Below, piece after piece: positions 43,526-52,524 of a DNA stretch of 64,000 nucleotides; position 1 is the first letter of the stretch, and every line of letters starts with the position of its first letter. This DNA is from Kitasatospora acidiphila (GTDB lineage: Bacteria; Actinomycetota; Actinomycetes; Streptomycetales; Streptomycetaceae). The position numbers and the translations under genes are program-made. The stretch lies in contig NZ_VIGB01000003.1 of assembly GCF_006636205.1 (NCBI RefSeq), positions 124,001-188,000 of the forward strand, in the 5' to 3' direction. Under the pieces are notes generated by a model, which saw only the letters and a list, made by a program, of their open reading frames with translations, was not told the DNA's origin and made no database searches.

Positions 43526-45172
43526 GTGACTCCCCACCGTCTCAAGGTCCTCGGCGCGCTCGCCGCGCCGATGTCGGTCATCGCCGCCCTCGCGCTGACC
43601 AGCCCCGCCCACGCGGCCCCCCAGCCGCAGCTCGCCGTCCACGGCGACGTGGTCAAGGCGCTCGCCCAGTCCGTGCGCACCGGCGACGTCGCGCCGACCG
43701 ACAAGAAGGACGTCACGGTCAGCCTCGCCGTGCGCGACCAGGCCGGTCTGCAGAGCTTCCTCAAGCAGGTCTCGGACCCCAAGTCGCCGCAGTACAAGCA
43801 CTACTTGACGGTCAAGCAGTTCGCCGACCGGTTCGGCGCCAGCGACAAGACCATCTCCCAGGTCACCGACTACCTCAAGGGCCAGGGCCTGGCGGTCGGC
43901 AAGGTGTCGGCCAACCACCTCACGGTGACCGCCTCCGGTAGCGCGCAGCAGCTGGAGAAGGCCTTCAACACCCACCTGGCCACCTTCCACGACAACCACG
44001 CCGCGCGCGACTACTTCGCCAACACCAGCGCCCCGACGCTGCCGGCCACCTTCGCGTCCCAGGTGGTCGACGTCGCCGGTCTGAACAACTACACCGTCCA
44101 CTCGCACTTCAGCCACGCCAACCCGGCCGTCAAGCCGAGCGCCACCGCCGACGCGTCGGCCGGCCTCGACCCGACCAGCGGCAAGGCCGCCTACGACCTC
44201 ACCGGGCTCAACGGCAACGGCTACACCGGCAGCGGCCAGACCATCGGCCTGGTCGAGTTCTCCTCGTACGACCAGTCGGACGTCGACGCCTACGACTCCA
44301 ACTACGGCCTGAACGTCAGCGCCCCGACCGTGGTCCCCGTCGCCGGCGGCACCACCGACAGCTCGGGCGCGGGCGAGGTCGACCTCGACATCCAGGTGAT
44401 CCAGGCGCTCGCCCCCGGCGCCAACATCAAGGTCTACGAGGCGCCCAACAGCACCGCCGGCGACGAGGCCCTCTACTCGCAGCTGGTCAGCGACAACGTG
44501 CCGATCGTCTCGATCAGCTGGGGCCAGGCCGAGTCCGGCACCACCGACTCGCAGCGCAGCGCAGACGACAACACCTACCAGGAGGCCTCGGCCCAGGGGC
44601 AGTCGTACTACGCGGCCTCCGGTGACAGCGGCTCCGACGACGCGGGCAACGGCGGCACCTCGGTCGACTACCCGGCCAGCGACCCATACGTCACCGGCGT
44701 CGGCGGCACCACCCTGTCCGCCAACTCCGACGGCAGCTACGCGGGCGAGACCGCCTGGTCCGGCAGCGGCGGCGGCACCTCCACCTTCTACTCGGCCCCC
44801 AGCTACCAGTCCTCGCTCGGCATCACGCAGCGCGAGGTGCCGGACGTCGCGGCCGCGGCCGACCCCAGCAGCGGCTGGGCGGTCTACACCGGCGGTGCCT
44901 GGCAGGAGATCGGCGGCACCAGCGGCGCCGCCCCGAACTGGGCCGCCTTCACGGCCGTCTACAACCAGTACGCGGCTGCCAAGGGCGGGGCGAAGTTCGG
45001 CTTCGCCAACCCGACCATCTACAACCTGGCCGGCGGCTCCAACTACGGTTCCGCCTTCCACGACGTCACCAGCGGCTCCAACGGCGCCTTCTCCGCGGGC
45101 ACCGGCTACGACCAGGTGACCGGCTGGGGCTCGTACGACGGCCAGAACTTCATCACGTCCAGCCTCGGCTGA
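43526..45172 (+). CDS. Secreted sedolisin (S53) serine-carboxyl protease
   Basis: 548 residues. Signal peptide LGALAAPMSVIAALALTSPA with cleavage near AHA-AP (~residue 31). A pro-domain (VSLAVRDQAGLQSFLKQVSD, SPQYKHYLTVKQFADRFGAS) precedes the catalytic domain, which has the Glu-x3-Asp pair in GAGEVDLDIQV (~282-287), the oxyanion Asp in ASGDSGSDD and the nucleophile in GGTSGAAPNW (~464). The C-terminal DVTSGSNG...GTGYDQVTGWGS is the calcium site. It is an acid-active endopeptidase exported as a zymogen. GTG 43526 is chosen for AAGGAAGGA 7 nt upstream; upstream in-frame starts lie before the ribosome site. A 20-bp hairpin follows. Confidence 0.93.
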   Translation: MTPHRLKVLGALAAPMSVIAALALTSPAHAAPQPQLAVHGDVVKALAQSVRTGDVAPTDKKDVTVSLAVRDQAGLQSFLKQVSDPKSPQYKHYLTVKQFADRFGASDKTISQVTDYLKGQGLAVGKVSANHLTVTASGSAQQLEKAFNTHLATFHDNHAARDYFANTSAPTLPATFASQVVDVAGLNNYTVHSHFSHANPAVKPSATADASAGLDPTSGKAAYDLTGLNGNGYTGSGQTIGLVEFSSYDQSDVDAYDSNYGLNVSAPTVVPVAGGTTDSSGAGEVDLDIQVIQALAPGANIKVYEAPNSTAGDEALYSQLVSDNVPIVSISWGQAESGTTDSQRSADDNTYQEASAQGQSYYAASGDSGSDDAGNGGTSVDYPASDPYVTGVGGTTLSANSDGSYAGETAWSGSGGGTSTFYSAPSYQSSLGITQREVPDVAAAADPSSGWAVYTGGAWQEIGGTSGAAPNWAAFTAVYNQYAAAKGGAKFGFANPTIYNLAGGSNYGSAFHDVTSGSNGAFSAGTGYDQVTGWGSYDGQNFITSSLG

Positions 45173-45193
45173 CGCATCGGCCGTAGCACGTGC

Positions 45194-45240
45194 CCGGGCG
45201 GTGCCCCAGGGGATCCGGCCTCCCCTGGGGCACCGCCCGG
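45194..45240 (+). terminator. 20-bp perfect hairpin terminator after the sedolisin gene
   Basis: The arm at 45194-45213 (starting ccgggcggtgcccc) is the exact reverse complement of 45221-45240, with a 7-nt loop. It is the strongest terminator in the window. Confidence 0.92.
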
Positions 45241-45296
45241 TAGGATGCCGTTCGAGCTTCTAAAGACAGCGTCGGACGGCTACGATTGACGGTTCC

Positions 45297-45342
45297 CAGC
45301 AGGCAGCAGGCAGCAGGCAGCAGGCAGCAGGCAGCAGGCAGC
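45297..45342. repeat. Heptanucleotide microsatellite (CAGCAGG) x6.6
   Basis: Six exact, uninterrupted copies of CAGCAGG plus CAGC. It lies 20 bp upstream of the start of the glycosyltransferase-like gene and just after a TACGAT -10-like box (45281-45286), so it probably falls in the 5' untranslated leader. Confidence 0.92.
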
Positions 45343-45361
45343 GCCGCGGTCCGGTGCCGCG

Positions 45362-47011
45362 TTGCGGTGCCGTTCGGTGCTGGTTGCCGTCCGGTCGGCG
45401 ACCGCGCTGCACCGGCTGCTCGACGTCCTGCCGGTCTTCGACGGTGACGACCGGATCGCCAGCCGCTTCACCCTGGTCCCCGGCTCGGACTTCGATGTGG
45501 ACGCCCTCGCCGCCCTGGAACACGCCGGCGCCCGGCTGATCCCCTGGGACGAGGCCCGACGCGGCGGGCACGACCTGGTGCTGAGCGCCAGCCCGAAGGG
45601 CGCGGTGTGGGCACTGTCCGGGCCGCGCGTCCTGCTGCCGCACGGCGCCGGCTTCAACAAGGCGATCAGCGGCGACGGTTCGCCCGGGATCCCGTCCGGA
45701 CTCGATCCGCACTACCTGCTCGCCGACGGTGAACCCTGGGCCAGTCTGCACGCGTTGGCCCACGGCGACCAGCTCGCCCGGCTCGCCGAGCACTGCCCGC
45801 CGGCGGCGGCCCGGGCGGCCGTGGTGGGCGACCCCACCCTGGACCGGATCCTGGGTTCGGTGATCCATCGGGAGGGCTACCGTGCCGCGCTGGGCACCGG
45901 TGACCGCCGGCTCGTCGTGCTCACCGCGAGCTGGGGTCCGGAGTCCCTGCTGTCCCGGCACCCCGGGCTGCCGGCCGAGTTGGTCGGCGGCCTCCCCTGC
46001 GACGACTACCAGTTCGCCCTGGTCCTGCACCCCAACGAGTACAGCAGGATCGGCGAGTTCGACCTCGCCCGGCAGCTCGCGCCTGCACTGGCGGCGGGCC
46101 TGGTCCTGGCCGGGCCCCATCAGGAGTGGGCCGCGCTGCTGATCGCCGCGGATGCCGTGATCACCGACCACGGCTCCACCGCGCTCTACGCCGCCGCCCT
46201 CGGCCGCCCGGTGATCGGCGCCTACGACGGCGGCGACGAGTTGATACCCGGCAGCCCGATGGCCGACCTGCTGGCCAAGGCGCCCCACCTGGGCGACCCC
46301 GCCGAGCTGCCCGAAGCCCTGCGCCAGGCCGTCGCCCAGGACGCCCGCCCGGCCGCCGAAGCCGCCTTCGCGCTGCCGGGCGAGTCGCTGCCGCGACTGC
46401 GCCACGAGCTGTACCGGCTCCTGCAGTTGGAGCCGCCCGCTGCCGCCCCGACGATCCGTCAGCTGCCGCAGCCGAGCGCCGCACCCACACCGCCGTCGGC
46501 CTTTGCAGTGCAGATCCCCCAGCTGACCGGGCATCACATCACCGTCGAGCGCTACCCCTCCTTCCGGTCCGGTCCTGTCCACCATCGGGCGGCCGCCCAT
46601 CCGGACGCCGGCCTGCGGCAGGTGCAGAGTGCGGCGGTGCTGTGGCGCCATGCGCAGCGGCAGGATTCCGCCACCCCCGCTCCCAACAGTGCCTGGACGG
46701 CGGCCGGTTGGACCGCTCACGTCCTGGCGGAGCTGCCCGGGCGCCGTACTGCCGCCGCGATCCTCGGCGCGGACCGCTGCCTGATCCGGCACCACCGAGC
46801 CGGACTCGTTGCCGTCCGCATCGAACCGAACCGGGCAGACGGCCGAGTGCGGCGCGCGGACCCGACGGCCGTGGTCTCGGCCGTGCACGCCTGGCTCAAC
46901 GCCAACTCAGCGTGGACGGCGCCTACTTCACTCGACTGCCGAGTCGGCCGGCTCGCCGTCCGGGTGGAGCTGGCCGCCCCTGGCGCCACCGACCTCGATC
47001 ACGAGCTCTGA
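45362..47011 (+). CDS. GT-B glycosyltransferase-like / CDP-glycerol transferase-like protein
   Basis: Up to 549 residues. Residues ~1-355 have a GT-B-like layout: VLVAVRSATALHRLLDVLPV and FDGDDRIASRFTLVPGSDFD at the N terminus, LLPHGAGFNKAISG mid-way, LVLHPNEYS, and a C-terminal nucleotide-site-like block ADAVITDHGSTALYAAALGR. This matches a streptomycete family I recall only as hypothetical or mis-named translation initiation factor 2, and it resembles CDP-glycerol glycerophosphotransferases. The last ~190 residues are a separate, unrecognised domain with repeated NSAWTA motifs. The start is uncertain: TTG 45362 or GTG 45377, with no ribosome site. A 7-bp microsatellite precedes it and a STAND NTPase converges on it, 36 bp away. 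Confidence 0.75.
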   Translation: MRCRSVLVAVRSATALHRLLDVLPVFDGDDRIASRFTLVPGSDFDVDALAALEHAGARLIPWDEARRGGHDLVLSASPKGAVWALSGPRVLLPHGAGFNKAISGDGSPGIPSGLDPHYLLADGEPWASLHALAHGDQLARLAEHCPPAAARAAVVGDPTLDRILGSVIHREGYRAALGTGDRRLVVLTASWGPESLLSRHPGLPAELVGGLPCDDYQFALVLHPNEYSRIGEFDLARQLAPALAAGLVLAGPHQEWAALLIAADAVITDHGSTALYAAALGRPVIGAYDGGDELIPGSPMADLLAKAPHLGDPAELPEALRQAVAQDARPAAEAAFALPGESLPRLRHELYRLLQLEPPAAAPTIRQLPQPSAAPTPPSAFAVQIPQLTGHHITVERYPSFRSGPVHHRAAAHPDAGLRQVQSAAVLWRHAQRQDSATPAPNSAWTAAGWTAHVLAELPGRRTAAAILGADRCLIRHHRAGLVAVRIEPNRADGRVRRADPTAVVSAVHAWLNANSAWTAPTSLDCRVGRLAVRVELAAPGATDLDHEL

Positions 47012-47047
47012 ACGGGCGTCGGTCACTCGGTCAGTAGGTTCAGCAGG

Positions 47048-49201
47048 TCAGGAATCCGCCAGACCTCCGGAGCGCTCGGTCAGCAGGCGAGCCTCAGCGC
47101 GCTGCCGCCGGGCCTCCGCCGGGTCACCCAAGTCATCTGCGAGACGGGCGAGTTCCTTCAGAACGCGTACCTCCTCGGTGCTGGAGCCGCGCTCGCGAGC
47201 CGCGACCAGGGCCGCCCGCATCAGGGCCGACGCCTCGTCCGTACGACCCAACCGCCGCAGCGCCCGTCCCAATTCGAAGCCGGTGCGGGCGATCATGCGC
47301 TCCCGCTCCTGGTGACGGGCCGCCTGGTGAGCCTCCTCGAACAGCTCGGCCGCTCGCGTGTGATCCCCGGCGCCGAGAGCGGCCTTGCCGAGCTGGTACG
47401 TCTGCAGCAGCACACCATAGGCGTTGTCGATCGCCTGGTGTTCGCTCCTGGACAGCTCGAAGTCGACCGCGGCGCCGGCCCAGTCGTGCTGGGCGAGTTT
47501 CAGCAGGCCGCGGAACTCCACGGCGGAGGCCTTCAGTTTGCGATCCTTCGGGTCGTCGCCCAGGCCGTCAGCGGTGCCCATGGCCTGCCGCAGCTGCTCG
47601 GCCGCATCGCCGAACAGCTCCTGCTCCCAGAGCGGGCGCGCCAGTTGGCAGCGCATGCGTACCATCAGCCGGCGGTCCTCAAGGCGGTCCGCAGCGGCGA
47701 TACCGGTGCCGAAGGCCTCGATGACGTCAGCGTAGTGCGGGTGGTCGAGGAAGTGCGTCCACAGCGGCTCGCACAGCGCCGCAGCATCCACGAACCAGCC
47801 GGAGTCGTACGCCGAGCGCACGCAGCCGTACAGGGCCAGGCGGTGCGCCTCCAGCCAGCGGAGCGCGGCGGCCTTGCCGTTGGTGCCGGCGAACTCGACG
47901 TCGGGCACGTCGGGAAGGGCGGCTTCGAGCTCCGCGAACGTCATCCGCGAGCCGGCCGCCAGCAGGTCCGCCCGGGCCGCCTGACGCCGGTACCAGCGGA
48001 CCAGCCGCCGGCGGGCCGCGGTGCGTTCCGTGCCCTCCGGGTCCGCCTGGCGGGAGCGGCGTTCGGCGTGGCCCCGGAGCAAGTCGTGCATCCGGAATCC
48101 CTCGGGCCGGTATTCCAGCAGCCCGGCCCGCTCCAGCTCCTCCAAGGCCTCCTCGGCCGCGAGCGGGCCGGCCCCGAGCAACGCGGTGGCGGCCGCAGCG
48201 GTGACCGCCGGTGCCGGGAACTGCGGCAGCACCCGGTAGAGCCGGGCCGCCTCCAGCCCGAGGCCGTCGTAGGCGGCGTCCCAGACGGCCTCCACGATCG
48301 GGATGCCCCGCTCCCGCAGCTCCGCGGTGAGCTCGGCGACCAGCCTGCTCAGGCTGCGCCGCCGGTACTTGTGGGCCCACCGCCCGGCGACGTGCAGGGC
48401 GGCGGGCAGGCCGCCGCAGCCGCGCGCCAGCTCCAGCACCGCTTCCGGCTCGGCGGCCGGCCGCTCGTCGTCGACGAGTCGGCGGAGCAGCCGCACCGCG
48501 TCCTCCTCGGCGAGCGGCTGCACCGGCACCTCCACCGAGTCGGCGCCGGGCGGCTGCTGGAGCGCCCCGTGGCCGGCCACGATCGCCATGCTCCCCGGCG
48601 ATGACGGGATCAGCAGCTCGACCTCGGTGTCGGAGCCGGCGTTGTCGATCACCACCAGCAGGCGCTTGCCGTTGGTGCGGCTCCAGTACTGCTTCTGACG
48701 GCCCGCCGGTGACCGCTTGAGCCACTCGGGCGCGACGCCGAGGCCGGTCAGCAGTTCCGCGTGCACATCGGCGAGCTCCACCGCGCCGTCCCGGCGGTAG
48801 TCGTCGAGGTCCACGTACAGCACACCGTCGGGGAACCGGTCGCTGAGCGCGCGACCGACCTCGAAGCTCAGCGCCGTCTTGCCGATCCCGGCCATCCCGA
48901 CCAGCGTCACGACCCGTGGACCGCGCTCCCCTGGTCGGCTCTCGGCCGCGCCCCGGATGCGCTCCTGTTCCGCCTGGCGGGCGACGAAGAGCCGGATCGC
49001 GGGCGGCAGTTGGTAGGGCGGTTCGGCCTCCGGCGGCGGCGCCGCCTGGATGTGCTGGTGCAGCTCGCCGATCTGCTGGGCCTGCACCACCGCTCCCACC
49101 CGTGCCTGCCCGCTCACGGTGTTGTGCGTCCCTCCGGAGCGCTCCCCGCCGGGGAGGGTTCCGTCGGGGAGCGTCCCGCCCTCGTGTGTCTCGTCGGCCA
49201 C
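47048..49201 (-). CDS. STAND (NB-ARC) NTPase with C-terminal TPR repeats
   Basis: 717 residues. The N terminus holds [20 protein letters not shown], a short repeat-like motif seen at the front of actinomycete STAND and effector proteins. NB-ARC signatures follow: Walker [14 protein letters not shown] (~residues 96-108), Walker [10 protein letters not shown], the GCGGLPAAL motif and the winged-helix [14 protein letters not shown] (MHD, ~372). From ~430 to the end are TPR-like helical pairs ([60 protein letters not shown]). Such proteins are ATP-driven switches, some of them antiphage sensors, others regulators; no fused effector is visible. The GTG start at 49201 is uncertain. A hairpin-like repeat CCCTAC-N6-GTAGGG (49209-49226) lies just upstream. 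Confidence 0.87.
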   Translation of the reverse strand: MADETHEGGTLPDGTLPGGERSGGTHNTVSGQARVGAVVQAQQIGELHQHIQAAPPPEAEPPYQLPPAIRLFVARQAEQERIRGAAESRPGERGPRVVTLVGMAGIGKTALSFEVGRALSDRFPDGVLYVDLDDYRRDGAVELADVHAELLTGLGVAPEWLKRSPAGRQKQYWSRTNGKRLLVVIDNAGSDTEVELLIPSSPGSMAIVAGHGALQQPPGADSVEVPVQPLAEEDAVRLLRRLVDDERPAAEPEAVLELARGCGGLPAALHVAGRWAHKYRRRSLSRLVAELTAELRERGIPIVEAVWDAAYDGLGLEAARLYRVLPQFPAPAVTAAAATALLGAGPLAAEEALEELERAGLLEYRPEGFRMHDLLRGHAERRSRQADPEGTERTAARRRLVRWYRRQAARADLLAAGSRMTFAELEAALPDVPDVEFAGTNGKAAALRWLEAHRLALYGCVRSAYDSGWFVDAAALCEPLWTHFLDHPHYADVIEAFGTGIAAADRLEDRRLMVRMRCQLARPLWEQELFGDAAEQLRQAMGTADGLGDDPKDRKLKASAVEFRGLLKLAQHDWAGAAVDFELSRSEHQAIDNAYGVLLQTYQLGKAALGAGDHTRAAELFEEAHQAARHQERERMIARTGFELGRALRRLGRTDEASALMRAALVAARERGSSTEEVRVLKELARLADDLGDPAEARRQRAEARLLTERSGGLADS

Positions 49202-49261
49202 GCCCCAACCCTACGCCCCGGTAGGGCTCCTGACGTGGCAACAGGACATTTCCGGTCCCGC

Positions 49262-49756
49262 TCAGCGCGGCGGCATCGGGAAGAGCATGCAGCTGCTGGT
49301 GGCGTGCGCCAGCAGGCGGTCGTCGCCGTCCAGGAGTTCGGCCTGCGCGAGGGCGGTGCGCCGCCCGTGGCTGAGCACCTTGCCGACGGCGCGGATCTTG
49401 CCGGTGTCCACCGTCATCGGACGCAGGAACTTCACCGTCAGGTCGAGCGAGGTGTAGCCCATGCCCTCGGGCACGATCGAGTGCACCGCGCAGCCCGCGG
49501 CCGAGTCGAGGAGCGTGGCGTAGACACCGCCGTGCACGCTGCCGATCGGGTTGTAGTGCTCCTCCCCCGGCTCCAGCGCGAACACCGCGTGCCCGGCCGC
49601 CACCTCCTCCAGGCCGAATCCGAGCATCGCCATGATGGGCGGATGGGGAACGCGACCGGCGAGCATCTCCTCCAGGAACGCCAAACCGCTCAGCCGGCCG
49701 ACCGCGGCCGCGGTCTCCCGGGGGTCCTCCCATACGAACGTGCGCGACCTCTTCAT
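49262..49756 (-). CDS. PaaI-family hotdog thioesterase
   Basis: 164 residues. The hotdog-fold signature is NPIGSVHGGVYATLLDSAAG (residues ~75-95), where HGG and the following Asp are the catalytic elements, then GYTSLDLTVKFLRPM, the central helix and strand. These enzymes hydrolyse acyl-CoA thioesters. ATG 49756 has GGAGAGG upstream. It is divergent from an HxlR regulator with an inverted repeat between them, implying regulated expression. Confidence 0.88.
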   Translation of the reverse strand: MKRSRTFVWEDPRETAAAVGRLSGLAFLEEMLAGRVPHPPIMAMLGFGLEEVAAGHAVFALEPGEEHYNPIGSVHGGVYATLLDSAAGCAVHSIVPEGMGYTSLDLTVKFLRPMTVDTGKIRAVGKVLSHGRRTALAQAELLDGDDRLLAHATSSCMLFPMPPR

Positions 49757-49772
49757 GACCACCTCTCCGCTG

Positions 49773-49789
49773 GCTTCGTATCTCGAAGC
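49773..49789. promoter_or_regulatory. Inverted repeat GCTTCG-N5-CGAAGC, probable HxlR operator
   Basis: A 17-bp repeat with perfect 6-bp arms lies 17 bp upstream of the thioesterase start and 54 bp from the divergent hxlR start. A second, looser pair TGACT/AGTCA lies closer to hxlR. Both are candidate binding sites. Confidence 0.55.
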
Positions 49790-49842
49790 TAGCCATCGCC
49801 ATGACTGGGTGTCAATCATGAAGTCAGCCTTAGGATTGGCCC

Positions 49843-50310
49843 ATGGATTGGCTGGAGTTGAGCACGGACAACTGCACCGTGCAGCGCGCACTCGCCCTGA
49901 TCGGCGAGAAGTGGACGCTGCTGGTGCTGCGCGATGCCATGAACGGCGTCCGCCGATTCGACGACTTCCGCCGGCACGTGGGCCTGTCCGAGGCCGTGCT
50001 GGCGGACCGGCTGCGCAAGCTGGTCGCCGCCGGGATCATGCAGACCGTCCCCTACCGCGAGCCCGGCCTGCGGACCCGGCACGAGTACAAGCTCACGCCG
50101 AAGGGCTGGGACCTGTGGCCGGCGATGATCGCCCTGAAGCAGTGGGGCGACCGCTACACCGCCGACCCGGACGGCCCGCCCTGGGAGGTCGACCACCGCG
50201 ACTGCGGCGCCCGGCTGCAGACCGTCGTCGGCTGCGCGGCCGGCCATGGTCCGTTGACGCCGTTTCAGGCCGAGGGCCGGGTAGGAGCATCCGCTCGCCG
50301 GCCGGAGTGA
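49843..50310 (+). CDS. HxlR-family transcriptional regulator
   Basis: 155 residues. The HxlR winged helix is unmistakable: CTVQRALALIGEKWTLLVLR, DAMNGVRRFDDFRRHVGLSE, AVLADRLRKLVAAGIMQTVP and a wing ending RTRHEYKLTPKGWDLWPAMI. Cys at residue 11 is in the position used by redox-sensing members. The C-terminal part contains DCGARLQTVVGCAAGHG with two more Cys. It is divergent from the thioesterase gene. Its stop codon lies inside an 18-bp tandem repeat array. Confidence 0.92.
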   Translation: MDWLELSTDNCTVQRALALIGEKWTLLVLRDAMNGVRRFDDFRRHVGLSEAVLADRLRKLVAAGIMQTVPYREPGLRTRHEYKLTPKGWDLWPAMIALKQWGDRYTADPDGPPWEVDHRDCGARLQTVVGCAAGHGPLTPFQAEGRVGASARRPE

Positions 50311-50353
50311 CCAGGTCGGCCGGAGTGGCCGGGTGAGCCGGAGCAGCCAGGTG
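50300..50353. repeat. Three tandem 18-bp degenerate repeats at the hxlR stop codon
   Basis: ggccggagtgaccaggtc, ggccggagtggccgggtg and agccggagcagccaggtg follow each other without a gap; the first contains the TGA of hxlR. Copies differ at 2-5 positions. Confidence 0.7.
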
Positions 50354-50430
50354 ATGGGGTGTCACCTGCATGATCATCAGCTTGGCTACACTTCGACCAG
50401 ATGGCAGCAGGCACAAGGGGAGGGTCGGGG

Positions 50431-51273
50431 ATGAACGCGGACGATCTGGGGCAGGACATACCGCTCAGCACGCAGATCCGGCAGGACATACCGCACAGCG
50501 CCCGCATGTACGACTACTTCCTGGGCGGCAAGGACCACTTCGCGGTGGACCGGGAAGCCGCCGAACGGGTGCTCACGGTGTTCCCGACCATGAAGACCGC
50601 GGTCTGGGCGAACCGGGGGTTCATGCAGCGGGCCACCCGGGCCTTGGCGGAGCGCGGCCTGTCGCAGTGGCTCGACGTCGGCACCGGCATCCCCACCTCG
50701 CCGAACCTGCACGAGGTCGCGCAGTCGGTGGTCCCCGGAGCACGGGTCGTCTACGCGGACAACGACCCGATCGTGCTGGCGCACTCCCGGGCGCTGATGA
50801 CCAGTACGCCCCAGGGCCGGACCGCCTACATCCACGGTGACGTGCGCGACCCGGACACCATCCTGCACGCCCCGCAGCTGACCCAGACCCTCGACCTGGG
50901 GCAGCCCGTGGTGCTGTCGCTGGTCGCACTGCTGCACTTCGTCCCCGACCTCGACGAGGCGCGCGGCATCGTGGACCGGCTGCTGAAGCCGCTGCCGGCC
51001 GGCTCGGCCCTGGTGCTCTCGCACGCCACGGCGGAGCTGGACCCGGAGGGTGCCTGCCAGGTGCAGCAGATCTACAACCAGGTCGGCACCACCCTCAAGC
51101 TGCGGCCCGCCGCCGAGTTCGCGACCTTCTTCGAGGGCCTGGAGCTGCTGGAGCCGGGCATCGTCCCCGCCCACCGCTGGCGCCCCGACGCCGCTGGCGA
51201 CGCCCACCGCCTGCCCGCGGGGGCCACCGACGCGGACGTGTCGTTCTACGCCGGGGTCGGCATCAAGAAGTAG
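50431..51273 (+). CDS. SAM-dependent methyltransferase (DUF574 type)
   Basis: 280 residues. SARMYDYFLGGKDHFAVDRE at the N terminus is the hallmark of the actinomycete DUF574 methyltransferase family; SAM-binding motifs follow in SQWLDVGTGIPTSPNLHEVA and VVYADNDPIVLAHSRALM, with ALLHFVPDLDEARGIVDRLL as the post-core helix. Many copies occur per streptomycete genome and their substrates are unknown. ATG 50431 follows GGGAGGG; an in-frame ATG at 50401 has none. It appears to be a single-gene unit. Confidence 0.92.
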   Translation: MNADDLGQDIPLSTQIRQDIPHSARMYDYFLGGKDHFAVDREAAERVLTVFPTMKTAVWANRGFMQRATRALAERGLSQWLDVGTGIPTSPNLHEVAQSVVPGARVVYADNDPIVLAHSRALMTSTPQGRTAYIHGDVRDPDTILHAPQLTQTLDLGQPVVLSLVALLHFVPDLDEARGIVDRLLKPLPAGSALVLSHATAELDPEGACQVQQIYNQVGTTLKLRPAAEFATFFEGLELLEPGIVPAHRWRPDAAGDAHRLPAGATDADVSFYAGVGIKK

Positions 51274-51365
51274 GCGCGTCGCGCAGCCGTCGAGGCACCG
51301 CGGAGCGGGCGGGTGAACACTGGAAGCGTGGCCTGCGCCCACCGCTCGCCACGACGGGACCTGGT

Positions 51366-52505
51366 GTGGAGATGCGCGGTACCGCGTTGCTGGGCAGGAT
51401 CCTCGGCATACCGCTGCGGATCCACTGGAGCGCGCCCGCTCTGCTCCTCTTCTTCGGCTACGGCCTGGCCGCCCAGACCCTTCCGGCCTGGGTGCCGGGC
51501 CGCTCCGCCACCGCCTACGGCGTCGCCGGGGTGGTCGGGGCCGCACTGCTGGCCGGGAGCCTACTGCTGCACGAGACCGCCCACGCGGTGACCGCCCGGC
51601 GCGCCGGCGTCCGGGTGGACGACATGACCGTCTTCGCCCTCGGCGGCGTCACCCGGATGGGCCGGGCACCGACCCCGCGCGTCCAGTTCACCGTGGCCGG
51701 CAGCGGACCGCTGACCAGCCTGCTGCTGGGCGGGCTGTTCCTCGGAGCCGGGCTGGGGGTGTGGGACGGGCCGCACTGGCGGCTGCCGGCCGCCGTCCTG
51801 CTGTGGGACGGCTGGGCCAACCTGCTGCTCGGCGTGTTCAACCTGCTGCCCGCCGCACCGCTGGACGGCGGCCGACTGCTGCAGGCCGCGGTCTGGCGGC
51901 GCGGCGGCGATCGGGAGCGCGCCGAGCGCGTCGCCGGCCGCACCGGCCAGGCCGCCGGCCTGCTGATGTCGGCGGGCGGCTTCGTCGCCGTCCTGCGCGG
52001 TGACGCGGCCGGCTTCTGGTTCGTGCTGGTCGGCCTGTTCGTCTGGTCCTCGGCGCTGGCCGAGGTCCGCCGCGCCACCATGGTCGCCGCGCTGCGGGGC
52101 GTGCGCGTCGCCCAGGTCATGACCGCGCCCGCGGCCGCCGGGCCCGACTGGCTCACCGTGGACCGCTTCCTCGCCGACCTCGCCACCCGCACCCACCAGC
52201 AGGTGGTCGCCGTACTCGACTTCGACGGCCGCCCGAGCGGTCTGGTCGACCTGACCCGGCTGCTGACCGTGCCGTCCGCCCGGCGGGCCGCGATCCGGGT
52301 TCGCGAGCTGGCCCGCCCGCTGCGCGAGTGCACGGTCGCCGGGCCCGGCGACGATCTCCTCGAAGTCCTCGACCATGCGACCACCCAACCGCCGATCCTG
52401 GTCCTGGACGACGGCCGGCTGGTCGGCATCGTCACCACGGACGACATCGCCAGGGCGGCTCAGCTGCGCACTCCCGCCAGCCCGGGCGCGACCAGCGAGG
52501 GCTGA
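51366..52505 (+). CDS. Site-2-type M50 metalloprotease with CBS domains
   Basis: About 379 residues. The membrane protease core has HETAH (LLLHETAHAVTARRAG, residues ~68-72) and the second zinc motif in NLLPAAPLDGGRLLQ (Asp ligand). Around them are six hydrophobic helices. From ~250 two CBS modules follow (VAQVMTAPAAAGPDWLTVDR and PPILVLDDGRLVGIVTTDDI), which usually bind adenosyl ligands and gate activity. Bacterial homologues cleave membrane-bound anti-sigma or signal peptides. The start is GTG 51366 or ATG 51372. It converges on the deaminase gene with 19 bp between stops. Confidence 0.9.
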   Translation: MEMRGTALLGRILGIPLRIHWSAPALLLFFGYGLAAQTLPAWVPGRSATAYGVAGVVGAALLAGSLLLHETAHAVTARRAGVRVDDMTVFALGGVTRMGRAPTPRVQFTVAGSGPLTSLLLGGLFLGAGLGVWDGPHWRLPAAVLLWDGWANLLLGVFNLLPAAPLDGGRLLQAAVWRRGGDRERAERVAGRTGQAAGLLMSAGGFVAVLRGDAAGFWFVLVGLFVWSSALAEVRRATMVAALRGVRVAQVMTAPAAAGPDWLTVDRFLADLATRTHQQVVAVLDFDGRPSGLVDLTRLLTVPSARRAAIRVRELARPLRECTVAGPGDDLLEVLDHATTQPPILVLDDGRLVGIVTTDDIARAAQLRTPASPGATSEG

Positions 52506-52524
52506 CCCGGACCGCTCCCCGGTC

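Noticed and set aside
45244-45289. Short upstream ORF (MPFELLKTASDGYD) before the microsatellite, as a phase-variable start
   Set aside because: It ends with a stop codon before the repeat in its frame, so slippage cannot fuse it to the downstream gene; no other upstream ATG or GTG continues through the repeat.
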